From an uncultured Oscillospiraceae bacterium (lineage in GTDB: Bacteria; Bacillota; Clostridia; Oscillospirales; Acutalibacteraceae): a stretch of DNA of 64,000 nt. Positions 17,339 through 25,705 of the stretch are shown piece after piece; positions within the stretch are counted from its first letter, which is position 1; each line of letters starts with the position of its first letter. Made by a program: the position numbers and the translations under genes. A model generated the notes under the pieces. The model saw only the letters and a program-made list of their open reading frames with translations. It did not search any database and was not told where the DNA came from. The stretch is taken from assembly GCA_900541565.1 (NCBI GenBank), contig UQKB01000003.1:1-64000 (forward strand), in the 5' to 3' direction.

Positions 17339-18619
17339 TTACGCAATCGCAGCGCTGTCCTTTACCAGGTTCATGGCTTTTTCCACTGCCAAATCCTTTG
17401 CAATATCTGCTGCTGAAACAATATTTTTAATTTTTTCAACGGGCATTTTATAGCTTTCGGCCATTCTTTCATATTCTGCCTCAACCGCCGCGTCGTCCGC
17501 AGTAAGGTTTTCAAGCTGTGCAATCTTGTCAAGCGCCAAGCGCAGCTTTACACGCTGCTCTGCCTGCGGCCTGTACATTGCGCGAAGGCCGTCCTTATCC
17601 ATACCCATATACTGCATATACGTTTGCATGTCCATTCCCTGAGAGCGCAGGCGCATATCAAATTCACGCAGCATATCGTCCACAGTGTTTTCATACATGG
17701 CTTCCGGAATTTCCGCTTTTAAAAGCTCTGTAAGCTTTGTTGTAAGTTGGTTTTCCACATCCTGCTCAGATTCTTTCTGCAGGCGCTGCGCAACTTCTGA
17801 TTTAAGCTCTTCTTTGTATTCCTCCACTGTTTCTTTTTCGCTGATATCTTTGATAAACTCATCATCAAATTCAGGAAGCTCTTTCGCTTTAATTTCATGC
17901 AGTACAATTTTAAACTGCGCCTCTTTTCCCTTGAGGTCATCCACCTGATAATCCTCCGGGAAGGTAACGGTGATCGTAAACGCATCGTTTGTATTATGTC
18001 CTACAATCTGTTCTTCAAAACCGGGAATAAAATTGCCGCTGCCCAATGCAAGCGTATAGTTTTCCGCCTTGCCGCCCTCAAAGGCAACATCATCTACAAA
18101 GCCTTCAAAATCAATCACAACACTGTCGCCGTTTTCAGCGGGCCTGTCCTCTACCGTAACAAGTCTGCTGTTGCGTTCCCTGATTTTCTGGATTTCTTCA
18201 TCCAGAATTTCTTCTGTTACCTCCGTAGGCTTTTTTGCCACTTCGATCCCTTTATAATTTTCAATTTCCACTTCCGGCTCGACCGTTACCGTTGCCTTAA
18301 AAGTGAAACCTTCCTTCCCCACGCTTATTACATCCAGATCAATTTTATCGCGGACAAGCTTAAGCTGCGCCTCTTCTGCAGCCTGTGAAAGGGCTTCCGG
18401 GTACAAATCCTGCATGGCGTCTTCATAGAAAATTTCTTCCCCATACATTTTTTCTATAATCATCCGTGGGGCCTTCCCCTTACGGAACCCTGGAACATTT
18501 ATATTTTTAACCTTTTTACGGTATACGGCGCTTACTGCTTTTTCAAATGCCTCGGCATCAACCTGTACTTCCAGCTCATAACGGTTTGTGTCAACCTTGT
18601 TGGACGATTTCAGACTCAT
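17339..18619 (-). CDS. tig: Trigger factor, ribosome-bound chaperone and prolyl isomerase
   Basis: A 426-residue trigger factor. The ribosome-docking loop GFRKGKAPRMIIEKMYG lies near residues 44-60, the FKBP-like isomerase domain near 150-240 (DFEGFVDDVAFEGG, FIPGFEEQIVG), and the helical C-terminal chaperone domain follows. It shields nascent chains at the exit tunnel. AGGAGG precedes ATG 18619. The gene starts the tig-clpP-clpX-lon-engB group and has an extended -10 promoter upstream. Confidence 0.97.
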   Translation of the reverse strand: MSLKSSNKVDTNRYELEVQVDAEAFEKAVSAVYRKKVKNINVPGFRKGKAPRMIIEKMYGEEIFYEDAMQDLYPEALSQAAEEAQLKLVRDKIDLDVISVGKEGFTFKATVTVEPEVEIENYKGIEVAKKPTEVTEEILDEEIQKIRERNSRLVTVEDRPAENGDSVVIDFEGFVDDVAFEGGKAENYTLALGSGNFIPGFEEQIVGHNTNDAFTITVTFPEDYQVDDLKGKEAQFKIVLHEIKAKELPEFDDEFIKDISEKETVEEYKEELKSEVAQRLQKESEQDVENQLTTKLTELLKAEIPEAMYENTVDDMLREFDMRLRSQGMDMQTYMQYMGMDKDGLRAMYRPQAEQRVKLRLALDKIAQLENLTADDAAVEAEYERMAESYKMPVEKIKNIVSAADIAKDLAVEKAMNLVKDSAAIA

Positions 18620-18660
18620 TTCTTTTTTTCCTCCTGAATTTCAGCAAATATTCAAAGATA

Positions 18661-18669
18661 ATTATAACA
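18661..18669 (-). promoter_or_regulatory. Extended -10 promoter of tig
   Basis: On the minus strand TGTTATAAT lies at 18669-18661, about 42 bases before the tig start. The -35 region is a run of A and T with no clear consensus. The extended TGn motif supports promoter function. Confidence 0.55.
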
Positions 18670-18720
18670 CAACAAAAAATTTTTTTCCATACCTTTGAAA
18701 AAAAATATTATCTATTTTCC

Positions 18721-19410
18721 CTATCGGACTAACTTTGGCATAAATTTCAAATGATCACAGGCGACCAAATCAAACGATATCCCTGCATAAACGCCAATCT
18801 GCGCTCTTTTTGCCGCATTGCCGCCATGCACATGGCCATAATAGCATTTGCGGATGCCGGAATGTATCAGCACATCCAGGATCTCTTTACACGGGGTATT
18901 TGCATAAACCGGGGGATAATGCAGAAAAACAACCGGTTCCAGCTGCAGGCTGCGCGCCTGCTCAATAGAGGCTTTTAATCTGCCTACTTCCCTATACAAT
19001 ACTTTTTTATCTGCATCGTTTTCCGCATCATAATACCAGCCTCTTGTTCCGCACACAGCGTAACCGCCGGCCGCATAAGCGTTGTTAAAAAGAATAGACA
19101 TACTGTCAAAGCCGTTTTCGCACAGGAAAGCGTCCATTTTCTTTTTTGTGCACCACCAGTAATCGTGATTCCCTTTCAGCAAAAGTTTTCTGCCCGGAAG
19201 GCTGTGAATAAACTGGAAATCCGCATAGGTTTCCTGCAGCTTCATGGCCCATGAAATATCGCCGCCAATCACGACGGTGTCATTTTCAGTAACAACGCTG
19301 CGCCAGTTTTTCTCTAAACGGGAAACGTAATCCTTCCAGCCGCTGAAGACATCCATCGGCTTGTCCGTACCAAGGGAAAGGTGTAAATCTGCAATTGCAA
19401 ACAAAGACAT
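18721..19410 (-). CDS. Calcineurin-like metallophosphoesterase
   Basis: A 229-residue two-metal phosphoesterase. Motifs in order: ADLHLS (metal ligands Asp and His), GGDISW, GNHDYWW, HYPP and GHVHGG, covering all metal-binding blocks of the superfamily. It matches the Firmicutes group of stand-alone cytoplasmic phosphohydrolases; the substrate is unknown. ATG 19410 is preferred to the upstream TTG 19419. It lies only six bases from the thrC stop, so translation is probably coupled. Confidence 0.85.
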   Translation of the reverse strand: MSLFAIADLHLSLGTDKPMDVFSGWKDYVSRLEKNWRSVVTENDTVVIGGDISWAMKLQETYADFQFIHSLPGRKLLLKGNHDYWWCTKKKMDAFLCENGFDSMSILFNNAYAAGGYAVCGTRGWYYDAENDADKKVLYREVGRLKASIEQARSLQLEPVVFLHYPPVYANTPCKEILDVLIHSGIRKCYYGHVHGGNAAKRAQIGVYAGISFDLVACDHLKFMPKLVR

Positions 19411-19415
19411 AACAA

Positions 19416-20924
19416 TCAAAGCCCCAAGGTTTGCAATACATACTGCGGCATACCTTCCGGCGTAGTAGCACCGGTAAAGCGCACAGGGTTGCCTTTCAGC
19501 CCGGCCAGCGGAGCAGGTATCTCCACCCCTGTTATTGCATGCAGACGGTCAACCATGGAAAATTCATCCTCCGGCATCTGACAATCAGGCGCAAGCGCCT
19601 GCAAAACACTTTTTGAAAATTTATACGGACTTGCCGTAGAAGCAAGCACCGCCGGCGTATTCTGGTCGCCCGTCTGCTCCAGGTATTGTTGATATACGTT
19701 AACAGCCACCGCCGTATGGGTGTCACATAAATACCGACAATCTTCAAACAGCGTGCGAATGGTCGCCTTGGTCTGCGTGTCGTTGCAAAAGGCGCCAAAA
19801 AACAGCTGTGTAATTTTTTCATACACATCGTCGCCCACCGTATAACGCCCCTGTGTTTTGAGCTGCGTCATCCAGTTTTTCACAGATATGTCGTTTTCGC
19901 CGCTTAAGTGATACAAAAGCCTTTCCAGATTGCTGGAAACCAGAATATCCATCGAAGGGGAAACCGTTGTAAAAAATTGTCTGTCCTTATTGTATTCGCC
20001 CGTACGGATAAAATCTGTCAGGACATGATTGGCATTGGAAGCACAGATGAATTTTTTTACAGGAAGCCCCATGCAGTATGCATAATAGGACGCAAGAATA
20101 TTACCAAAATTCCCCGTGGGGACAACCACGTTGATTTTTTCATCCGCTTTTGCCTTTCCCGTGTTTACAAGATCGCACCATGCAGAAAAATAATAGACAA
20201 TCTGCGGCAGCAGGCGCCCCCAGTTAATGGAGTTTGCACTGGAAAAAAGCATATGATTCTGTTTAAGCGCACGTATGATCTCCGGCGTGGTAAAAATCTT
20301 TTTGACGCCTGTCTGCGCGTCGTCAAAATTCCCCCGAATGCCACACACATAAACATTTTTGCCCTGCTGGGTAACCATTTGGTGCTTTTGCATGGGGCTT
20401 ACGCCGTTTTGCGGATAAAAAACAATGATTTTTGTGCCGTTTACATCCTTAAACCCTTCCAGTGCGGCCTTGCCCGTGTCGCCGGAAGTCGCAACAAGTA
20501 TGACCGCTTCCTTCCCCTTACAGGTTTTTTCCATAGATTTCGTAAGCAGATGTGGCAAAAGCTGAAGCGCCATGTCTTTAAACGCACAGGTTGGGCCATG
20601 CCAAAGCTCCAGCATATGCAGCGTTGTTCCCCTGCTATCCAGAGAAACAATCGGCGCCGGGTTTTCTGCGCCAAATTTTTCTTTTGTATAAGCTTGCTCT
20701 ACACAGCTGCTGATTTCTTCTTTTGTAAAGTCCTGTAAAAAATCCTGCAGGATTTTTTTTGCCCTGCCACGGTAGTCAAGCTTTAAAAGCGCATCCAGAT
20801 CCTCTTTTCCATAAACAGGAATTTCGGCGGGGACAAACAATCCTCCATCTTCAGAAATCCCCTGTGCAATTGCCTGCGCGGCAGATACAGATACCTTTTT
20901 ATCAGTCGTGCTGTTATACGTCAT
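19416..20924 (-). CDS. thrC: Threonine synthase
   Basis: A 502-residue PLP enzyme converting O-phosphohomoserine to threonine. The PLP lysine lies in CAFKDMALQLL, phosphate-binding SGDTGKAALEGF follows, and the N-terminal YNSTTDKKVSVSAAQAI with GLFVP is characteristic of the long ThrC class. ATG 20924 is chosen because AAAGGAAG precedes it closely; an upstream extension to 20999 has no such site. A consensus promoter lies at 21002-21030. The 78-base leader can fold into an imperfect GGTG/CACC hairpin but shows no T-box sequence. Confidence 0.95.
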   Translation of the reverse strand: MTYNSTTDKKVSVSAAQAIAQGISEDGGLFVPAEIPVYGKEDLDALLKLDYRGRAKKILQDFLQDFTKEEISSCVEQAYTKEKFGAENPAPIVSLDSRGTTLHMLELWHGPTCAFKDMALQLLPHLLTKSMEKTCKGKEAVILVATSGDTGKAALEGFKDVNGTKIIVFYPQNGVSPMQKHQMVTQQGKNVYVCGIRGNFDDAQTGVKKIFTTPEIIRALKQNHMLFSSANSINWGRLLPQIVYYFSAWCDLVNTGKAKADEKINVVVPTGNFGNILASYYAYCMGLPVKKFICASNANHVLTDFIRTGEYNKDRQFFTTVSPSMDILVSSNLERLLYHLSGENDISVKNWMTQLKTQGRYTVGDDVYEKITQLFFGAFCNDTQTKATIRTLFEDCRYLCDTHTAVAVNVYQQYLEQTGDQNTPAVLASTASPYKFSKSVLQALAPDCQMPEDEFSMVDRLHAITGVEIPAPLAGLKGNPVRFTGATTPEGMPQYVLQTLGL

Positions 20925-21001
20925 TCTTTTCTTCCTTCCTTTCCAAAAGACGCGCAGGCAGGGTGGCAAACACTGCCGCACCATACGCTTTCTAAGCATA
21001 C

Positions 21002-21030
21002 ATTTTATAACATAACTTACAACTTGTCAA
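21002..21030 (-). promoter_or_regulatory. Promoter of thrC
   Basis: Read on the minus strand, TTGACA (21030-21025) and TAAAAT (21007-21002) are separated by 17 bases. The -35 is a perfect match. It lies inside the 3' end of the M19 peptidase gene. Confidence 0.8.
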
Positions 21031-21952
21031 AGTTTTCACAAAATTGGGCCGCATTTTCAAAAAAAACTTTCCGCAGCAGCGTTTCACGGTAATTATGCCG
21101 CAAAAAATATGTATACAACCCCTCCATATCTGCAATCCCTTTTATTCCGTCCGGCATATCCGTTCCATCAAAATCGCTGCCTATGCAAACTGTATTTTCT
21201 CCGCCCAAAGACAAAAAATGTTCTATATGGGAAAGAATATCCGCAAAACCGGCTTTTTCATCCTGACGCAGAAAGCTTCTGCAAAAATTAATGCCGACAA
21301 CGCCGCCTTTGTCGCGGATCATACAAAACTGCTCATCTGTCAGGTTGCGCGGATGGTTACATATATGGCGTGCATTGGAATGACTGGCAACAAACGGTCT
21401 TTTTGCCGTTTCCGCCACATCGTAAAATAAGTGTTCGCTAGCATGCGACAGGTCTGCAACCACGCCGTTTTTCTCCATCTCCTGCAATGCGGCACGGCCA
21501 AATGGCTTAAGGCCGCCTTTTCCGGGAGCAAGGCATCCATACCCAAGCTCGTTTTCTCCGTTCCAGGTAAGCGTCATCATGCGTACACCGAGCGCACGGA
21601 GCTTTTTTATGTTCTGAAGCTTTCCTGCAAGCGCAGCGCCGCCTTCTACTGTTAAAACAATTCCAGCAGCAGAGGCTTCCTGCACCTTTTTTATTTCTCT
21701 GCCCGTCTCTATTTTTCGTATTTGGCCGCCTGTACATTTCAATTGCTGTTCCAGCATTTCTGCGCATTGCAAAACAAAAAGGAAGGCCTGTTCCCCGCGC
21801 ATCGTATCTGGGATCCAAACCGCCATGCACTGGATCCACGGCCTGATAGTCTGCGCTTTTTTAAAAGAAATATGAAAATGGTTGTCTGTCAGACACTCTT
21901 TTTCCGTTGCCGCCCTATACAGCGTGTCACAGTGCAGATCAAAAAGCTGCAT
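21017..21952 (-). CDS. Membrane dipeptidase, peptidase family M19
   Basis: A 311-residue zinc dipeptidase of the renal dipeptidase family. It starts MQLFDLHCDTLYRA, where His and Asp of HCD are the first metal ligands; the bridging Glu is in TVEGGAAL and further His ligands in DLSHASEH and ASHSNARHICNHPRN. SDFDG near the C-terminus is also conserved. Bacterial members cleave dipeptides, often with D-residues; no signal peptide is present, so it is cytoplasmic. ATG 21952 follows AGGAGGAGG. The start overlaps the yraN end by 14 bases. Confidence 0.9.
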   Translation of the reverse strand: MQLFDLHCDTLYRAATEKECLTDNHFHISFKKAQTIRPWIQCMAVWIPDTMRGEQAFLFVLQCAEMLEQQLKCTGGQIRKIETGREIKKVQEASAAGIVLTVEGGAALAGKLQNIKKLRALGVRMMTLTWNGENELGYGCLAPGKGGLKPFGRAALQEMEKNGVVADLSHASEHLFYDVAETAKRPFVASHSNARHICNHPRNLTDEQFCMIRDKGGVVGINFCRSFLRQDEKAGFADILSHIEHFLSLGGENTVCIGSDFDGTDMPDGIKGIADMEGLYTYFLRHNYRETLLRKVFFENAAQFCENFDKL

Positions 21953-22325
21953 ATTCCTCCTCCTGGCCAAAAGCATTTAAAATATACCGGATTTCCACAG
22001 GCTTGCCGTCTGATGGAGAAACCCACACCTCTGCAACATCAAAGCGCGGCTGAAGCGCAGTGTTTATCTGTTGCAAATAAATAAAGGCCGTTTTTATCAG
22101 TTTTTGCTGTTTTGTTCTGGTAACAGCCTCTTCCGGTCGGGATATTGCGCCTTTTTTTCTTGTTTTCACTTCTACAAAGGCCAGCACACCGTTTTTTTCG
22201 GCAATCAGGTCAATTTCTCCATAGCGCGAATGGAAGTTCCTTGCTTTCATTATATAGCCGTTTTGCAGAAGGTATTCCGCAACATACTGTTCCCCGTGCA
22301 TACCAGTTTCTTTTTTCTGATCCAT
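21939..22325 (-). CDS. yraN: YraN/UPF0102 family nuclease-fold protein
   Basis: A 128-residue protein of the restriction-endonuclease-like superfamily. Catalytic-type residues are visible: Glu in GEQYVAEYL, Asp in RYGEIDLIAE, and the EVKTRK motif that follows. The biological role is not established, though the family is nearly universal and often lies near rnhB, as here. GGAG lies nine bases before ATG 22325. The 3' end overlaps the dipeptidase start. Confidence 0.9.
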   Translation of the reverse strand: MDQKKETGMHGEQYVAEYLLQNGYIMKARNFHSRYGEIDLIAEKNGVLAFVEVKTRKKGAISRPEEAVTRTKQQKLIKTAFIYLQQINTALQPRFDVAEVWVSPSDGKPVEIRYILNAFGQEEEYAAF

Positions 22326-22331
22326 ACCTTT

Positions 22332-22943
22332 TTACTCCGGTAAAATTTTCTTAAGAAAAGAGCGCCTATGTACCGGGCTGGGCCCATAAGAAAGCAAAAG
22401 GTCGCGGTGCAGCTTTGTACCATAGCCCTTATGCTTTTCAAACTGGTACTGCGGGTATGTGTGTGAAAGTTCCAGCATCAGGCGGTCACGGCTTACTTTT
22501 GCAAGGATAGACGCTGCCGCAATCGACAAGGAACGCCCGTCGCCCTTAATAACCGTTTTGCATGGAATTTTAAGCGGCGGTTTTTGGTTGCCGTCTACCA
22601 GCGCATAATCTGCCTGTACAGGCAACCCTTCCTGCGCACGTTTCATCGCAAGCAGTGCCGCGTTGAGGATATTCATCCTTTCAATTTCCTCCACAGACGC
22701 CCATCCTACCGACCATGCGACCGCCTGGCTTTTAATTCTTTCAAAAAGCTGCTCTCGCTTTTTCTCTGTAAGCTTTTTAGAGTCATTCACCCCTTCCAGG
22801 ATCGTTCCTCTTTCAAATATTACAGCGCCGGCGCAAACGGGACCTGCAAGCGGTCCTCTTCCGGCTTCGTCAATACCGCACACGGAAAGATAGCCGTTGT
22901 GATACGCCTCTTCCTCCAATTGTAACCATTGTATCGGTTCCAT
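22332..22943 (-). CDS. rnhB: Ribonuclease HII
   Basis: A 203-residue enzyme cutting RNA in RNA-DNA hybrids and single ribonucleotides in DNA. The acidic cluster is complete: Asp-Glu in GIDEAGRGPLAGPV, the third Asp in DYALVDGN, and the C-terminal GYGTKLH block. ATG 22943 is chosen because AGGTGGGG lies just upstream; an earlier ATG at 22964 has no site. The stop is six bases from yraN, and rbgA lies 23 bases upstream, so the three form one unit. Confidence 0.95.
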   Translation of the reverse strand: MEPIQWLQLEEEAYHNGYLSVCGIDEAGRGPLAGPVCAGAVIFERGTILEGVNDSKKLTEKKREQLFERIKSQAVAWSVGWASVEEIERMNILNAALLAMKRAQEGLPVQADYALVDGNQKPPLKIPCKTVIKGDGRSLSIAAASILAKVSRDRLMLELSHTYPQYQFEKHKGYGTKLHRDLLLSYGPSPVHRRSFLKKILPE

Positions 22944-22966
22944 CGAACCCCACCTTTTTTGCAATT

Positions 22967-23839
22967 TTATACATTCTCAGCCCGTTCCAGCGTGATCGTG
23001 CCGAGCTTGGCCGATCTGTATTCGTCCAACAGTATATTTGCAGCGCGCAACGTATCTGCCTGTCCGCCTGCCATCAGCATTCCCCTCTTTTTGGCTATAA
23101 GCTGTAAAAGCGCATAACCGTCAAGCGGCGCAAGCTCTTCTTTTAAAAGCTTAAATCTTGCAAGAAATTTGTCCGTAGGGCATACCTTTAAAACCTCCAG
23201 CAAGCGCACTGCCAACAGTTCCACGTCTATAATCTGGTCTTTTACCGCACCGGTAAACGCCAACTTCTCACCAACCTTTGGATCGTCAAATTTTGGCCAT
23301 AAAACACCTGGCGTATCTAAAATTTCAAAGCCCTGTCCAATAGAATACCACTGGTTTCCTCTTGTCACGCCTGGGCGGTCTTCCGCCTTTGCGCGGCTTT
23401 TTCTGGCCATTCTGTTAATGAAAGAAGACTTTCCAACATTGGGGATCCCTACGACCATCACGCTAATTGTACGTCCCGTTATCCCCTTTTCGGCTTGCTT
23501 CTTTATTTTGTCAGAAAGCAATTGCCGGACAGCCGGAATAAACGCAGAAACACCTCTGCCGGACTTACAGTCGATTGCAATCGCTTTCTTCCCCGTCTTT
23601 TGGAAATATGCAATCCAGCGCTGCGTTTCCCGGCTGTCCGCCATGTCGCATTTATTTAGCAGGATCAGCCTGGGCTTATTGCCGATCAGCTTGTCAAGCT
23701 CCGGATTCCGGCTGCTGTATGGGATCCTTGCGTCCACGATCTCCGCCACGGCGTCAACCAGCTTAAGAGAAGCCTGTATTTTTCGTTTTGTTTTTGTCAT
23801 ATGGCCCGGAAACCATTGGATGTTTTGCATAGTACTCAA
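22967..23839 (-). CDS. rbgA: Ribosome biogenesis GTPase RbgA/YlqF
   Basis: A 290-residue circularly permuted GTPase required for 50S assembly. Motif order is permuted: G4 NKCD first (LILLNKCDMAD), G1 GIPNVGKSSFIN later, then the G2 RPGVTRG and G3 DTPG. The N-terminus IQWFPGHMTKTKR is the family signature. TTG 23839 is the probable start, six bases after AAGGTG; the ATG at 23830 would leave 15 bases. The gene is in the lepB-rbgA-rnhB-yraN order common in Firmicutes. Confidence 0.94.
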   Translation of the reverse strand: MSTMQNIQWFPGHMTKTKRKIQASLKLVDAVAEIVDARIPYSSRNPELDKLIGNKPRLILLNKCDMADSRETQRWIAYFQKTGKKAIAIDCKSGRGVSAFIPAVRQLLSDKIKKQAEKGITGRTISVMVVGIPNVGKSSFINRMARKSRAKAEDRPGVTRGNQWYSIGQGFEILDTPGVLWPKFDDPKVGEKLAFTGAVKDQIIDVELLAVRLLEVLKVCPTDKFLARFKLLKEELAPLDGYALLQLIAKKRGMLMAGGQADTLRAANILLDEYRSAKLGTITLERAENV

Positions 23840-23889
23840 ATAGAACACCTTCTTAAACAAACAGGGACGCACTGCAAGTGCGCCCATAG

Positions 23890-24423
23890 TTATGTATATA
23901 AATATTTTATATTTTGCAACGGGAAAACAACAACCTGCGCTTTTCCCAGTATATCGTCCTGGTCAATAAGCCCAATCTGCACATCGCGGCTATCCTTGGA
24001 AATGGTGCGGTTATCCCCCATAACAAACAGCTTTCCCTGCGGTATTACATATGGAAAATCCCAGTTTACACCGCCGACGGTTAGATCTTTGATATAAGGT
24101 TCATTGAGCAAAATACCATCTACAATGACGTCACCCGTTTTGCTGTCAATCTTTAAGGTTTGTCCCTGTGTTGCAATCACACGCTTGATCAGGGGCGCGT
24201 CAAAATTCTCCCCGTGGCTGATCGCAACAATATCGCCGGCCACAGGTGTGTAAAAAAGATTTGTAATCAAAACCTTGTCGCCGTTTTGCAGAGTGTCCAT
24301 CATAGAAGGCCCGTCTACATTGACCATCCGTACTGCAAAAACAATGAGCAAAATGGCAACGCAAAACGCGCAGATAATAGGCTTAAGCCATTCATAACAG
24401 ACGGATACAGCTTTCTTTTTCAT
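23890..24423 (-). CDS. lepB: Signal peptidase I, copy 1
   Basis: A 177-residue type I leader peptidase with one N-terminal membrane segment (about residues 13-32). Catalytic Ser is in GPSMMDTL, the general-base Lys in PLIKRVIA, and box E GDNR(T)ISKDSR is near the end. It removes signal peptides of exported proteins outside the membrane. It is the second of two adjacent lepB genes; the stop of the other copy lies 12 bases upstream. AGGGAAG precedes ATG 24423. Confidence 0.95.
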   Translation of the reverse strand: MKKKAVSVCYEWLKPIICAFCVAILLIVFAVRMVNVDGPSMMDTLQNGDKVLITNLFYTPVAGDIVAISHGENFDAPLIKRVIATQGQTLKIDSKTGDVIVDGILLNEPYIKDLTVGGVNWDFPYVIPQGKLFVMGDNRTISKDSRDVQIGLIDQDDILGKAQVVVFPLQNIKYLYT

Positions 24424-24434
24424 AAAAAACTTCC

Positions 24435-25118
24435 CTATTCGTATAATGAAGAAAACCTGTTAAAGGGGAACAGAATAAATTCCGCTTTTCCAATGATGTC
24501 GTCCTCTGCAATCAGCCCCACCTGATGCGAACGGCTATCCAAAGAATTATTGCGGTTATCTCCCATTACAAAAACCATGCCCTCCGGTACCTGGATCGGG
24601 TTATCTGTTGTATAAATATCTTTTTTCAACATGGGTTCCTTTATGTATGGCTCTTCAATAATAACGCCATCGACAATCACCTGGTTTTTATCATAGTCAA
24701 TTTCCACTGTTTGCCCGGCTGTTGCAATCACACGTTTGACAATTGGCGTTTGGTATTCCTGCCCGTGGCTGACAATGACAACATCGCCGTTTTGCGGCGT
24801 ATATAATAAGCTTGTAACAAAAAGCTTGTCCTTATGATGCAGTGTGTCCATCATCGATTCACCCTCTACATCGACCAGTCTGAACACAAAGGTAAGAAGC
24901 AAAACCACAATCACCAGTGCCGTTGCAAGGGCCTGCAGCCATTCAAAGCATACGCCTGCGGCCCCGCGGCGCTCTTCATCACGCTTGTTTTGCTCTGTTT
25001 CAGGGCCAAATACAGCCGTCGTAAGCAAGCCGTCTGCCTGTTCCTTTTCTGCATAAGACAGGTCATCCTTATACGCCTCGTCCGGCAAAATTTTAAAATC
25101 GTATTCGCTTTTCTTCAT
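24435..25118 (-). CDS. lepB: Signal peptidase I, copy 2 with long cytoplasmic N-terminus
   Basis: A 227-residue paralogue of the next gene, sharing the SMMDTL Ser box, the PIVKRVIA Lys box and GDNRNNSLDSR. It differs by an extra charged cytoplasmic segment of about 50 residues before the membrane span (about residues 57-77). The two copies are close in sequence, indicating tandem duplication with later divergence. GGGGGTG precedes ATG 25118. The rplS terminator lies immediately upstream, so this gene starts a new unit or is reached by read-through. Confidence 0.95.
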   Translation of the reverse strand: MKKSEYDFKILPDEAYKDDLSYAEKEQADGLLTTAVFGPETEQNKRDEERRGAAGVCFEWLQALATALVIVVLLLTFVFRLVDVEGESMMDTLHHKDKLFVTSLLYTPQNGDVVIVSHGQEYQTPIVKRVIATAGQTVEIDYDKNQVIVDGVIIEEPYIKEPMLKKDIYTTDNPIQVPEGMVFVMGDNRNNSLDSRSHQVGLIAEDDIIGKAEFILFPFNRFSSLYE

Positions 25119-25146
25119 ACTGGCACCCCCAAATTATACGGATATA

Positions 25147-25172
25147 GCAAAAAAGGGACATAACGTCCCTTT
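25147..25172 (-). terminator. Intrinsic terminator after rplS
   Basis: AAAGGGAC at 25165-25172 (minus-strand arm) pairs with GTCCCTTT at 25152-25159, followed on the minus strand by a continuing T run to about 25150. It lies 13 bases after the rplS stop. Confidence 0.85.
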
Positions 25173-25184
25173 GTGCGTTTGATA

Positions 25185-25529
25185 TTAGCGGATCTGTTCT
25201 TTAACCTTAGCTGCCTTACCAACTCTGTCGCGCAGGTAATACAGCTTGCTTCTGCGCACTTTACCGCACCTGACAACCTGTACATCCTTAACATTGGGAG
25301 AATGAACGGGGAAAACCCTTTCTACACCAACGCCGTAAGACACGCGCCTTACCGTAAAGGTTTCAGCAATACCGCTTCCCTTTCTGGCGATGACCGTACC
25401 TTCAAACATCTGGATTCTTTCCCTGTCGCCTTCGCGAATATTCACGCTTACGCGCACCGTGTCCCCGATGGCAAACTGGGGCAGCTCACTTTTTAAAGAA
25501 TCTGCTGCAATTGATTTGAGTGCATCCAT
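25185..25529 (-). CDS. rplS: Ribosomal protein L19
   Basis: A 114-residue bL19. The conserved [34 protein letters not shown] and [15 protein letters not shown] blocks are present, as is the C-terminal [20 protein letters not shown] precedes ATG 25529. The gene has its own promoter, a structured leader RNA and a terminator, so it is expressed as a single unit. Confidence 0.98.
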   Translation of the reverse strand: MDALKSIAADSLKSELPQFAIGDTVRVSVNIREGDRERIQMFEGTVIARKGSGIAETFTVRRVSYGVGVERVFPVHSPNVKDVQVVRCGKVRRSKLYYLRDRVGKAAKVKEQIR

Positions 25530-25544
25530 TTACTATATTCCTCC

Positions 25545-25652
25545 TAAAATTTCAGACATTCTTACCTGTTCGGCAGAGGACTGCCCGCTTCAATGTCTCG
25601 GTAAAAACCGGGCCGTTGACTCCCATTGGTTGCCCAACGGATTTCAAATGCC
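25545..25652 (-). ncRNA. L19 leader RNA (ribosomal protein autoregulatory element)
   Basis: The transcript upstream of rplS can fold into nested helices: CCGTTG with CAACGG, flanked by CGGG with CCCG, then a second domain with AGACATT pairing to AATGTCT around an inner GGCAG/CTGCC hairpin. Position, size (about 100 nt) and pairing agree with the L19 leader family known in Firmicutes. That element is thought to bind L19 and repress its own synthesis. Homology was judged by eye. Confidence 0.75.
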
Positions 25653-25657
25653 CGATT

Positions 25658-25686
25658 ATTATAGCATAATACATCGTAAGTTGCAA
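25658..25686 (-). promoter_or_regulatory. Promoter of rplS
   Basis: On the minus strand TTGCAA (25686-25681) and TATAAT (25663-25658) are 17 bases apart. It lies immediately before the L19 leader, so transcription would begin near 25651. Confidence 0.85.
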
Positions 25687-25705
25687 GAGTTTTTTTGCAA
25701 TGGTG

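Noticed and set aside
19908-20738. 276-residue plus-strand ORF
   Set aside because: Antisense to thrC with shadow-like composition and no start signals.
20925-21001. T-box or threonine attenuator before thrC
   Set aside because: A small imperfect hairpin exists but there is no run of Thr codons and no T-box motif.
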